From the NCBI RefSeq assembly GCF_046250175.1, contig NZ_CP176468.1: DNA of 64,000 nt; one strand, given 5' to 3'. This DNA comes from Psychromonas sp030397575 (GTDB lineage: Bacteria > Pseudomonadota > Gammaproteobacteria > Enterobacterales > Psychromonadaceae). Below the pieces are notes generated by a model. It made no database searches. It saw only the letters and a program-made list of their open reading frames with translations, and had not been told where the DNA came from. Made by a program: the position numbers and the translations under genes. Positions 1 to 7,874 of this stretch are shown piece after piece. Each line of letters starts with the position of its first letter. Position 1 is the first letter of the stretch.

Positions 1-279
1 CACAGTGGAATAATAAGTAGCTTAACTAAACTTAATATTGAAAACTATGAGTCTAGACTAACAGCGATTAAGAAACATCGTCATTGGTTGGGAGAGCATA
101 AATATAAAAAAAGACTCGCAAAGCAAATTTTATATTACGCATTTTCAAAACCTAAGCCTCAAGATTGGATTTATTACTCTATTAGAGAAGCGGGTCTATC
201 TGCTACTTTAAATGTCATAGTCAAAAAGTGTTATGAAAAAATAAAAACAAAATTGGGCTTTACAAGTAAGCTTGTTTGA
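1..279 (+). CDS. C-terminal part of an unidentified protein (cut by left edge)
   Basis: The reading frame is open from base 1 to a TGA stop, so at least 92 codons of a gene that begins outside the window are present. The visible tail is basic and rich in Lys, Tyr and Ile, with motifs such as KKHRHWLGEHKY and PQDWIYYSIREAG and no membrane segment. The style loosely resembles the C-terminal tail of a family 2 glycosyltransferase, but this is only an impression and no catalytic motif is visible. A TTG at base 88 could give a 63-residue protein, but upstream openness argues for a truncated longer gene. It converges with yebG. Confidence 0.5.
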   Translation, partial: HSGIISSLTKLNIENYESRLTAIKKHRHWLGEHKYKKRLAKQILYYAFSKPKPQDWIYYSIREAGLSATLNVIVKKCYEKIKTKLGFTSKLV

Positions 280-316
280 TAAATCAGAAGTTGATATTTA
301 ACTCATCAAATACCGA

Positions 317-580
317 TTAACCTTCTGCTTCAGAAGTCTTTTCAGTACCAAAGTTATTACCTTTGAATAGGCTTTGTACTATATCTTTATTACTCGCTAT
401 GTATAGACCTAGCTCTTCCAGTTGCTGATCATCCAATGAGACTGGACTATCACTTAGAAATAATGCGATTTGATCAGCGCTATCTAGCATCTTATCGTAT
501 GCATCGGCTTCTTTCTTACTGGTAAAGGTCATTTTTTCAACACCCTTTCTTTCTACAATGTATTTAATGATGACTGCCAC
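317..580 (-). CDS. yebG: YebG family DNA-damage-inducible protein
   Basis: An 87-residue protein of the YebG family, a small cytoplasmic protein of unknown biochemical role that belongs to the LexA (SOS) regulon in Escherichia coli. The N-terminal half matches the family closely: MAVxxKYxVxRxGxEKM followed by FTSKKEADAYDKMLD. The Glu-rich C-terminal tail ends with EKTSEAEG, as usual for the family. It is transcribed divergently from the LetA/LetB operon, and a degenerate LexA-like site lies about 87 bases upstream. The family assignment is firm; regulation here is inferred. Confidence 0.9.
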   Translation of the reverse strand: MAVIIKYIVERKGVEKMTFTSKKEADAYDKMLDSADQIALFLSDSPVSLDDQQLEELGLYIASNKDIVQSLFKGNNFGTEKTSEAEG

Positions 581-666
581 GGTGGCCTCTTTGTTATAAC
601 AATTAAAGATGGTTTATGCCCATACTCACTTTAATTCTGTAGTCAATATGGACACAGCAAAATAAC

Positions 667-682
667 ATGGGTATACATACAG
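667..682 (-). promoter_or_regulatory. Candidate LexA box upstream of yebG
   Basis: Read on the minus strand this is CTGTATGTATACCCAT. The first half matches the LexA consensus (CTGT-N8-ACAG) and the AT-rich core fits, but the second half is CCAT in place of ACAG. It sits 87 bases upstream of yebG, whose E. coli homologue is LexA-controlled. It is a weak match that gains weight only from the gene it precedes. Confidence 0.4.
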
Positions 683-770
683 TACTACTTGTACTTTAAG
701 AATGCAAATTTTGTCATCTTATATTTAGTTTGCTATCTTATTCAGTATCTCAAATTACTGATAAGTAAGT

Positions 771-1364
771 ATGAATACAATTATTTGTAGGCACTGCGAC
801 CTAGTCTCAGAACGCCCTGTTTTAACAAAGGGTTATGTTGCCAAATGTGCTCGTTGTCAACACACTTTGTATAAAGCGAAAGCCGCTAATGCCAAGAAAA
901 TATTAGCCTTAGCACTCACGGCATTATTACTTGCTCCTCCCGCTTTTTCATTCTCTTTAGTTTCCGTGCATTTACTCGGAGTGACTGAACAAACTAACTT
1001 ATTACAAGGGGCATTATTATTAATAGATTTTGCGCCTATTGTCGCTTTTGTAGTTATTTTTTGTGCCGTAGTCGCTCCTGTGCTACTTGCGGCTTGTATG
1101 TGTTTTAGCAGCGCTTGTATTGTATTAAATAAGCGCCCTCGCTTATTAAGTCCAGTGCTTAAAATGACCAGTCTACTCATTCACTGGTCTATGTTAGAAG
1201 TCTACATCGTCAGCTTCATGGTCGCCCTGTTCAAACTAAATAGTTATGCTGATCTCTACTACGATAATGGACTATTCTTTTTAGTCGCTTTGTTAATTCT
1301 TAACATGAGTATGATATGTGAATACAGCAATGCTTATTATTGGGACTTCTTAACCAATGAATAA
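771..1364 (+). CDS. PqiA/LetA-like membrane protein, N-terminal-half equivalent
   Basis: A 197-residue inner-membrane protein with a single PqiA domain. Two CxxC pairs at the N-terminus (CRHC near residue 6 and CARC near residue 26) form a rubredoxin-like zinc site, followed by about four hydrophobic segments. In E. coli LetA (YebS) two such domains sit in one protein of roughly 427 residues that partners the MCE tunnel protein LetB in lipid transport between membranes. Here the two halves are separate genes: this one ends inside the start of the next (8-base overlap), so translational coupling is likely. It is the first gene of a letA1-letA2-letB operon. Confidence 0.85.
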   Translation: MNTIICRHCDLVSERPVLTKGYVAKCARCQHTLYKAKAANAKKILALALTALLLAPPAFSFSLVSVHLLGVTEQTNLLQGALLLIDFAPIVAFVVIFCAVVAPVLLAACMCFSSACIVLNKRPRLLSPVLKMTSLLIHWSMLEVYIVSFMVALFKLNSYADLYYDNGLFFLVALLILNMSMICEYSNAYYWDFLTNE

Positions 1365-1989
1365 ACCATTAAAAAGTGGCTTAAGTGCGATTCAGCAAGA
1401 CACACAGCTATGTAAAGTGTGTGATCGAGCGTCATCCATTAGCCTAAATAAAACACACTGCCCGCATTGTGGCACCCCTATTTCAGTGAGAACGAAGCAC
1501 AGTATCCAAAAAACCTGGGCATTATTATGCATTGCGTTTATTTTTATCTTTCCCGCTAACATTTATCCAATAACGTATTTACTCAAAAACAATGAAGCTT
1601 ATCCAGACACCATTTTTTCTGGCATCATGACCTTAGTATCTACAGGAATGACTGGTATCGCGATTATAGTATTCGTCGCTTCAATGCTAGTGCCCGTACT
1701 AAAAATCATTGCTTTAGCTGTGATATCTTTAGCCGCTCATTTCAAATGGAAGATGAACCCTAAAAGGCAACTTCTTGCCTATACTATTGTCGATTGGATA
1801 GGACGCTGGTCAATTCTCGATCTGTTTGTTATTTCAATTATGATGGCCGTATTTGATAAAGGTAACTTTTTATCTGTATACCCTGGAATTGCCGCAACCT
1901 CTTTTACTGTGGTAGTGATCACTACCTTATTCGCAGCACAAAGTTTCGATACTCGCTTAATATGGGACGCTAACCTCGATGCCAACTAA
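1357..1989 (+). CDS. PqiA/LetA-like membrane protein, C-terminal-half equivalent
   Basis: A 210-residue protein with the second PqiA domain. CKVC (near residue 20) and CPHC (near residue 36) make a second zinc-ribbon-like motif, and four hydrophobic segments follow. It is the counterpart of the second half of E. coli LetA. The ATG overlaps the end of the preceding PqiA gene, and its own 3' end overlaps the letB start by 11 bases, so all three are probably co-translated. The predicted role is the inner-membrane partner that loads or receives lipids for the LetB tunnel; this is inferred from family and position. Confidence 0.87.
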   Translation: MNKPLKSGLSAIQQDTQLCKVCDRASSISLNKTHCPHCGTPISVRTKHSIQKTWALLCIAFIFIFPANIYPITYLLKNNEAYPDTIFSGIMTLVSTGMTGIAIIVFVASMLVPVLKIIALAVISLAAHFKWKMNPKRQLLAYTIVDWIGRWSILDLFVISIMMAVFDKGNFLSVYPGIAATSFTVVVITTLFAAQSFDTRLIWDANLDAN

Positions 1990-4654
1990 TATAAACTCCA
2001 GCACTGACTCAACTTCACAGCCAGTGATTGCTCCTTCAAGATCAATTTCACCGATTTGGTTTTTGCCGTTTATCGCAGCAGTATTAGCAATTTGGATCCT
2101 AATTCAAAACATTACCCATCGGAATGTTCAAATTAGTATTCATTTTACTAATGCTGGCGGGATCATTGTTGATAAAACCAAAGTTCGTTACAAAGGAGTT
2201 ATTGTAGGTACCGTCAAAAAAGTCGAATTAGATGAAGTTGATGGGGTAAACGTGATCGCTGAAATTGAATCGCATGCGACCTTCCTTCTAAAAGAGAAAA
2301 GTAAATTATGGTTAGTATCACCTAAAGCCTCTTTAACCTCTATCACGGGGTTAGATACCTTATTCTCAGGTAGTTATATCAATATATTGCCCGGAGAAGG
2401 TGATGATGCCACAGAGTTTATGGCAACAGCAGAACAGCCAATCACTATTCCTGATAATGCATTATTATTAAATTTAAGTAGCACGAATGCGGATTCCATC
2501 ACTATTGGCACACCTATATTTTTCAAGAAGATCCAAGTGGGTGAAATAGCACGTGTCAGATTGGATAAATCAGGCAAACGCGTCAATATCCAGGCATTTA
2601 TAGAGAAAAAATACAGCAATTTAGTAAAACAAAAGAGTAAATTTTGGAATATTAGTGGTTTGAATGCCAATTTATCGCGTTCAGGAGTTGAGTTTAAACT
2701 AGATAGTTTAACCACCTTAATTGCCGGTGGTATTACGTTTAATAGCCCCGATGACTCGGAGCCTGCTGAAAAGAATCAAATATATCAATTGTTTGATAAT
2801 ATTGCAGACAGCAAACAAGGGCTGAGTATTACCTTACAGCTTAATAATACCAATAATTTACCGAAAAGAGCGGGTATTCTATTTAAAGGCCACGGCATTG
2901 GACGCGTTGATAATATTCGTTACGACACCACCAGCCAGTTGTTTGTTGCAGAAGCGACCATCAATCCTGCCTTCAGTGAACTAGTCACTGAAAGTGCCGA
3001 GTTTTGGGTCGAGCAAGCCTCTCTGTCTTTTGCTAACATAAAGAACTTAAGCAATTTGATTACCGGTGATTACATCAGCTTTTCACATGGTGAGCATTAT
3101 CTTGATGAAGCACAAAAAACACAATTTATGGTGCAATCACATCAACCTCAGTCACAAGATAACCTAAGCCTTACCTTAATAGCAGATAGTGCTGACGGGT
3201 TAAGTGAAAATGCCCCAGTAACATACAAAGGCTTAACCATTGGCCAGATTAATGCTTTAACCTTAACTAACGACAGTGAGCATGTACAAGTCACAATGCA
3301 AATTAACCAAGCATTTAATTACCTTGTTAACTCACAAAGTAAGTTTCATTTATTAAGTGGCGTTAATGTTAAAGCGTCTTTGCAAGGTGTTGAAGTTAAT
3401 AGCAAACCAATCCAAAACATCATTCAAGGCGGTGTTGCCTTATACAATGAAAAGCCAGTAGATAAACAAACAACAAGCACTATTGAACAAGGTCATAGCT
3501 TCTATTTGTATACTTCTAAAGAGATGGCGAAATTAGGAAAAGACGCATTTACCACACCACTACAAGTCAAATTATTAAGTAAAGAGTTACCTTCTGTCAG
3601 TATCGGTTCCCCTGTTTATTATCATAAACTCGCTATCGGTGAAGTCAGTGAGTTAACGTTGCATGATACGAGTTTGATGCAAACCACTATCAATATTAAT
3701 CCTAAATTTAAACACTTAATCACTGATCAAACGATCTTTTGGAATGTCAGTGGCTTTGCCGTTGATGCCGGTTTATCAGGCATTAAAGTTAACGCTCAAT
3801 CACTTTTATCCATCGCAACGGGCGGCATTGCGCTTGAATTACTACCAGATGCGGTAAATAATAAAACCCAAGATGGCACATACCGCCTTTATGATAATTA
3901 CCAACATGCAACACAGCCCACAAAACAAGTCACCTTGTTCTATGACGATGCTTCTGACTTAAAAGTTGGCAATAAAGTTAAGTTAAAAGGCTTAGAAGTA
4001 GGCGAAATTAGCGCATTAACGCTAAATAAAAATAACCGAGTAGTCGTTACCTTAGATATTATGGATAATTATTTTGATAAGGTTGCAAAGCAAGGCAGTC
4101 GCTTCTGGGTTGTGCGTAGTGATATCTCATTATCCGGAGCCAAACACCTTTCAACACTGATCAGTGGCGTATTCATTAACGTAGCACCAGGGCAAGGCGC
4201 GGCAAAAAATCAATTTGAAGGCGAAACAACCGCCCCTCTACTAAATGCAGATAAAGTGGGACTATCACTCATTTTATATGCAGATAATGCTGGCTCTACT
4301 AACATTAGTAGCCCGATCTATCATCGCCAAATACAAATCGGAGAGGTCACAGATAAACGCTTAAATAGCAATGCATCAGGAGTAGAGATCATGATTAACA
4401 TCTACCCTGAATTTGCACACCTTATTCGTGAAAATAGCATTTTTTGGCCTGCCTCTGGCTTTAACCTCGATATCGGCATAACCGGTGCCGCGCTCAAAGC
4501 CGCTTCATTAACTTCGCTATTAAAAGGTGGAATAAGCATGAGTACTACCGATGAAAAACCATTACAACCAGCAGCAACAAACTACTCAACCTTTAAACTA
4601 AAGTCTGGATTAGATGAAGATTGGTTAGATTGGAAACTTAACATTCCTAATTAA
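1979..4654 (+). CDS. letB: Seven-MCE-domain intermembrane lipid transport protein LetB (YebT)
   Basis: An 891-residue protein close in length to E. coli LetB (about 877). One N-terminal membrane anchor (about residues 24-43) is followed by seven successive MCE modules, each recognisable by a pattern such as VRYKGVIVGTVKKVEL, IFFKKIQVGEIARVRL or VKLKGLEVGEISALTL. LetB forms a stack of seven hexameric rings that bridges the periplasm as a hydrophobic tunnel for lipids. The ATG overlaps the upstream PqiA-type gene, and rsmF follows 55 bases later, matching the E. coli order yebS-yebT-yebU. Confidence 0.95.
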   Translation: MPTNINSSTDSTSQPVIAPSRSISPIWFLPFIAAVLAIWILIQNITHRNVQISIHFTNAGGIIVDKTKVRYKGVIVGTVKKVELDEVDGVNVIAEIESHATFLLKEKSKLWLVSPKASLTSITGLDTLFSGSYINILPGEGDDATEFMATAEQPITIPDNALLLNLSSTNADSITIGTPIFFKKIQVGEIARVRLDKSGKRVNIQAFIEKKYSNLVKQKSKFWNISGLNANLSRSGVEFKLDSLTTLIAGGITFNSPDDSEPAEKNQIYQLFDNIADSKQGLSITLQLNNTNNLPKRAGILFKGHGIGRVDNIRYDTTSQLFVAEATINPAFSELVTESAEFWVEQASLSFANIKNLSNLITGDYISFSHGEHYLDEAQKTQFMVQSHQPQSQDNLSLTLIADSADGLSENAPVTYKGLTIGQINALTLTNDSEHVQVTMQINQAFNYLVNSQSKFHLLSGVNVKASLQGVEVNSKPIQNIIQGGVALYNEKPVDKQTTSTIEQGHSFYLYTSKEMAKLGKDAFTTPLQVKLLSKELPSVSIGSPVYYHKLAIGEVSELTLHDTSLMQTTININPKFKHLITDQTIFWNVSGFAVDAGLSGIKVNAQSLLSIATGGIALELLPDAVNNKTQDGTYRLYDNYQHATQPTKQVTLFYDDASDLKVGNKVKLKGLEVGEISALTLNKNNRVVVTLDIMDNYFDKVAKQGSRFWVVRSDISLSGAKHLSTLISGVFINVAPGQGAAKNQFEGETTAPLLNADKVGLSLILYADNAGSTNISSPIYHRQIQIGEVTDKRLNSNASGVEIMINIYPEFAHLIRENSIFWPASGFNLDIGITGAALKAASLTSLLKGGISMSTTDEKPLQPAATNYSTFKLKSGLDEDWLDWKLNIPN

Positions 4655-4674
4655 AATCAGATTATGGTATCTTG

Positions 4675-4697
4675 CGCGCATTAATCGTGCGCGTTTT
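4675..4697 (+). terminator. Short hairpin with T-tract between letB and rsmF
   Basis: The arms CGCGCA (4675-4680) and TGCGCG (4688-4693) form a 6-bp GC-rich stem with a 7-base loop, followed by TTTT. It lies directly before the rsmF ribosome binding site (AAGGA, 4700-4704), so it may act as a partial terminator that lowers read-through from letB into rsmF. Confidence 0.45.
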
Positions 4698-4709
4698 GTA
4701 AGGATCCCA

Positions 4710-6155
4710 ATGGATAACAATACTTTTATACCTCAAGCTTTTATCGATAAAATGATCGGTATTTTACCTGAACAGTTAAATATCGATGATTTGCTTAACG
4801 CATGTCGACGCCCTTTGCGTCGTGCTATTAGAGTTAACACACTTAAAATAAGTATTGAAGACTTCCAACTTATCGCAGACAAACACCATTGGTCATTAAC
4901 ACCAGTACCATGGTGTAAAGAAGGGTTTTGGATTGAGATAGAAGATGAATCAATTCCACTGGGCAATAGTGCAGAGCACTTAGCTGGTTTATTTTATATT
5001 CAAGAAGCCAGCTCCATGATGCCAGTATCTGCATTGCTTAGTCACTTCCAACCAAACCATCAGTCTACTTTGTTAGATGCCGCCGCTGCACCCGGCTCAA
5101 AAACAACGCAACTTGCTTCAGCGACTAATCACCAAGGTTTAGTGATTGCCAATGAATACTCATCAAGTCGTATCAAAATGTTACATGCCAATATACAACG
5201 ATGTGGGATCCAAAACGTCGCGTTAACACACTTTGATGCGGCAGTATTTGGTCAATGGTTACCTAATACATTCGATGCCATTTTATTAGATGCACCCTGC
5301 TCTGGTGAAGGAACCGTGCGTAAAGATAAACATGCAATGAAAAACTGGAAACAAAGTGCAATTGAATCAATTGCAGTGACCCAGAAATCACTAATACAAA
5401 GCGCTTTTCAAGCACTTAAAGCAGGCGGTGTGATGGTTTACTCAACTTGTACATTAAGCCTGGAAGAAAACCAAGAAGTCTGTCATTTACTTCAACAAAC
5501 CTACCCTGAACAAGTTAAGTTTTTATCGCTTGAAAACTTATTCGAAGGCGCAGAGCAATCCTTGACCCAAGAAGGATTTCTACATATTTGGCCTCAAATA
5601 TACGACACCGAAGGATTTTTTGTTGCAGCCATTCAAAAAACAGGATTAGTTGAAAGTGAACCAGCCAATAAACGCTTAGGAAAGTTTCCTTTTCAAGCTG
5701 CACCAACAAGCATTAAGAAAAATTTATTAGATTACTTTAATACTCAATTTGGAATTAATCAGTTCAGTGGTGTTCTCTACCAACGTGATGATGAATTTTG
5801 GATCTTCCCTGAGAATATAATCCCATTAATTACTGAATTACGCTTTTCTCGTTTAGGCATAAAAGTAGCTGAGCAGTTTGGTAAAGGCCGTAAATCAGGT
5901 TTCAGAGCAACCCATGAGTTTGCGACTTGTTATGGCCAACAAGCTTCAAATAACAAGGTATCTTTAACAGCTGAACAAGCAAAGCTTTATTATCAAGGTC
6001 GTGATATTCATGACATTGAAACAAAAAATAATAAAGGTGAAGTGTTATTAACCTATCAAGAGCATGTCATTGGTTTAGGTAAATCATTAGATAATCGTAT
6101 TAAAAATAGCCGACCTAGAGACCTGATTATCGACCAAAACTTATTTGATTTTTAG
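4710..6155 (+). CDS. rsmF: 16S rRNA m5C1407 methyltransferase RsmF
   Basis: A 481-residue protein matching E. coli RsmF (479). The SAM-binding motif is DAAAAPGSKTTQ (about 123-134). The two cysteines of RNA m5C methyltransferases are present: DAPCSGEG (Cys197) and YSTCTL (Cys247), one catalytic and the other for product release. A C-terminal PUA-like RNA-binding region follows. It methylates C1407 in helix 44 of 16S rRNA within the 30S subunit. The gene order letA-letB-rsmF is the same as in E. coli, and the ribosome binding site AAGGA lies 5 bases before the ATG. Confidence 0.95.
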   Translation: MDNNTFIPQAFIDKMIGILPEQLNIDDLLNACRRPLRRAIRVNTLKISIEDFQLIADKHHWSLTPVPWCKEGFWIEIEDESIPLGNSAEHLAGLFYIQEASSMMPVSALLSHFQPNHQSTLLDAAAAPGSKTTQLASATNHQGLVIANEYSSSRIKMLHANIQRCGIQNVALTHFDAAVFGQWLPNTFDAILLDAPCSGEGTVRKDKHAMKNWKQSAIESIAVTQKSLIQSAFQALKAGGVMVYSTCTLSLEENQEVCHLLQQTYPEQVKFLSLENLFEGAEQSLTQEGFLHIWPQIYDTEGFFVAAIQKTGLVESEPANKRLGKFPFQAAPTSIKKNLLDYFNTQFGINQFSGVLYQRDDEFWIFPENIIPLITELRFSRLGIKVAEQFGKGRKSGFRATHEFATCYGQQASNNKVSLTAEQAKLYYQGRDIHDIETKNNKGEVLLTYQEHVIGLGKSLDNRIKNSRPRDLIIDQNLFDF

Positions 6156-6186
6156 CTGCTGAAAATACCTATCTCAAATCAGACCT

Positions 6187-6220
6187 AAAGTTTTCCGGCT
6201 ACTAATAGCCGGCAAACTTT
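6187..6220. terminator. Strong hairpin between rsmF and the convergent hypothetical gene
   Basis: A near-perfect inverted repeat with 7 bp of CCGGCTA/TAGCCGG, one mismatch and a further 7 bp, and a 4-base loop. It lies 31 bases after the rsmF stop. There is no long T-tract on the plus strand, so it may serve as a Rho-independent terminator or an mRNA-stabilising 3' stem. Confidence 0.6.
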
Positions 6221-6457
6221 AAAATAACTAGCATCAAGCAGCCAAGTATTGTTTATTAACATTGTTTAATGCGACTATGTCGATTGAGCTTTATTGAAGG
6301 CTTATAGGATGGTTTGTCTCACCTGAAAAGTGAGTTAGCAAACAATCTACTTTTGACCAACACTGCTTAGCAGAACCTGTAATATTTCTAATGTATAACA
6401 CCGTCCTAATGGGGTTAATATGTGGAGTAAAAAACTAATCCTCTGTCTAAGTTTCAT
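6221..6457. other. Gene-free stretch between rsmF hairpin and hypothetical gene
   Basis: About 240 bases with stops in all frames. I recognise no RNA, promoter or transposase fragment. It forms the left flank of a small accessory island that continues to about 7.87 kb. Confidence 0.4.
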
Positions 6458-7258
6458 TTAAATACCTTTCTCAGGCTTTTTACTATGATTTAGTTCACTA
6501 ATATAATTGAGAAATTCAAGCCCTAAACCATTCAAACTAGACTTAAACACAAATTTTTTATCAGGTAAGGTTGAAACTGGAATTTCTAACCCTATTGTCC
6601 CTGCATCTGTATTCGTAATAATGCCAGATCTAACTACATCACCAACATTAGGAAGAAGTAACTTAAATTCAAAATACAAATTGTGCTGTGAAAGATCCTG
6701 AACAATTTTTTTAACAAACAAACTTTCTCCCACTAAATCAGGCTTTAGTTTAAATAACTCCCTAGATAAATAGTAAGTATAACGAGACTCTGTTGTTTCC
6801 TTATCAACCCCCCAAATAATTCCATTCCGTAACATTTCAAGAATTTTAATATGCGATACAGTTAGTTCATCAATAAGGTTCATAAAGATAATTTTTTTGT
6901 CATAACTCAAAGTTGGTGTTGTAAGACTATTAACTACAGCATTACTAAAAAATTTAATTTTTTCGATCTGATGATGCTTTAAAACTAGCTGGTTAGCGGT
7001 TATTAACAAACTTTGAAATTCTTCATCAATTATCAGGTTTTCTATGTTGTCTACCTTTTCTGAGAGTATATTTAGAGAATCAATAACATCTGCAATCCAC
7101 TTTTCTGCTCTTGCTTCAGCGGGAGGTTGCCATAACATGTTAAAAATTTCTAACAATATTCCGCTACCTGCAGGACATAACCCTATTGCTGCACGAATAG
7201 CTCTATGTGTTTTGTCTTTTGTACCCTCTATGCTAGGCACGTATTCTTCGATATCCAA
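6458..7258 (-). CDS. Hypothetical protein of unknown function
   Basis: A 266-residue soluble protein that I cannot name. It starts at TTG with AGGAG five to six bases upstream. Residues 18-60 hold a Gly/Pro-containing hydrophobic stretch (AIGLCPAGSGILLEIFNMLW) and then PPAEARAEKW. Next comes a predicted helical region with heptad-like spacing (residues 55-120: ILSEKVDNIENLIIDEEF, then HHQIEKIKF and AVVNSL). The C-terminal half has mixed beta character. From memory, this N-terminal pattern recurs in uncharacterised proteins scattered across bacteria, but I cannot verify that here. It stands alone, convergent with rsmF, next to a transposase remnant, so horizontal acquisition is plausible. Confidence 0.7.
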   Translation of the reverse strand: MDIEEYVPSIEGTKDKTHRAIRAAIGLCPAGSGILLEIFNMLWQPPAEARAEKWIADVIDSLNILSEKVDNIENLIIDEEFQSLLITANQLVLKHHQIEKIKFFSNAVVNSLTTPTLSYDKKIIFMNLIDELTVSHIKILEMLRNGIIWGVDKETTESRYTYYLSRELFKLKPDLVGESLFVKKIVQDLSQHNLYFEFKLLLPNVGDVVRSGIITNTDAGTIGLEIPVSTLPDKKFVFKSSLNGLGLEFLNYISELNHSKKPEKGI

Positions 7259-7461
7259 AACTACTCCTAGAAACCCAACGAGGCTGTGGAATTTCTCATT
7301 CTCAGCACGAATTTTAATTATAAAAACACAATATTTTATATTTACTTGAGATTCAAATAGATTATTAACTTTTCAATAAATGATTGATTAAATTGAGCTG
7401 TAAGAGTGTTTACGAGGTTAATTACGTTGGATTATTGCGGTTTAAGGGCTTAGCACTTGGA

Positions 7462-7590
7462 TTAATGTAAACTATTCCTTAACTTCTCAATATTATGAAC
7501 AAGACAATGCATTCGCCATTGCGTACTCACTATAATATTACCGCTTTTTACTGTTGATAAGGTTAAAGCAGACTGTACGAGCTTAGGCAT
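7462..7590 (-). pseudogene. Remnant of an IS1182-like transposase C-terminus
   Basis: On the minus strand a 42-codon frame ends in a segment containing VSTQWRMHCLVHNIEKL. This closely resembles the extreme C-terminus of IS1182-family DDE transposases (QW-x-CLVHNIEKL type). A stop lies just upstream of its ATG, and no further transposase sequence or catalytic residues are found, so this is a decayed fragment. Family assignment rests on recalled motif similarity. It marks the island between rsmF and the polysaccharide genes as a past insertion site. Confidence 0.55.
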
Positions 7591-7747
7591 TAATCAGTAC
7601 TTAATGCTATGTAGCGCTTTAGATAGAGATGCATTACCACGAAGGACCATGGGGACGAGGAAAAGTCAAAACAAGCAGGCTGAAGCCAGCGCCCCGAAAA
7701 CCAAACATCATGGGCTAAATACTAAGTTAAGATGTTGGTATAACGGC
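7591..7747. other. Unexplained GC-richer tract beside the IS remnant
   Basis: This tract includes a locally GC-rich segment (GCAGGCTGAAGCCAGCGCCC within 7675-7700) unlike the surrounding AT-rich sequence. No ORF, RNA fold or family could be named. Its position between the transposase remnant and a tandem repeat suggests a decayed mobile or repeat element. Confidence 0.35.
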
Positions 7748-7818
7748 TTAACTGTTTAACTGTTTAACTGTTTAACTGTTTAACTGTTTAACTGTTTAAC
7801 TGTTTAACTGTTTAACTG
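7748..7818. repeat. Tandem repeat of AACTGTTT, about 8.6 copies
   Basis: From 7750 the 8-base unit AACTGTTT is repeated eight times without a mismatch and then ends in AACTG; a partial TT precedes it. It is intergenic, 57 bases beyond the 3' end of the sugar transferase gene, so copy-number changes would not shift a reading frame. Perfect identity of the copies indicates recent slippage or active maintenance. Confidence 0.95.
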
Positions 7819-7874
7819 CCTGAAAATAGTTCACTGCTTTAAGTGAGGTGTTTTATCTATCACCAATAATGTCT

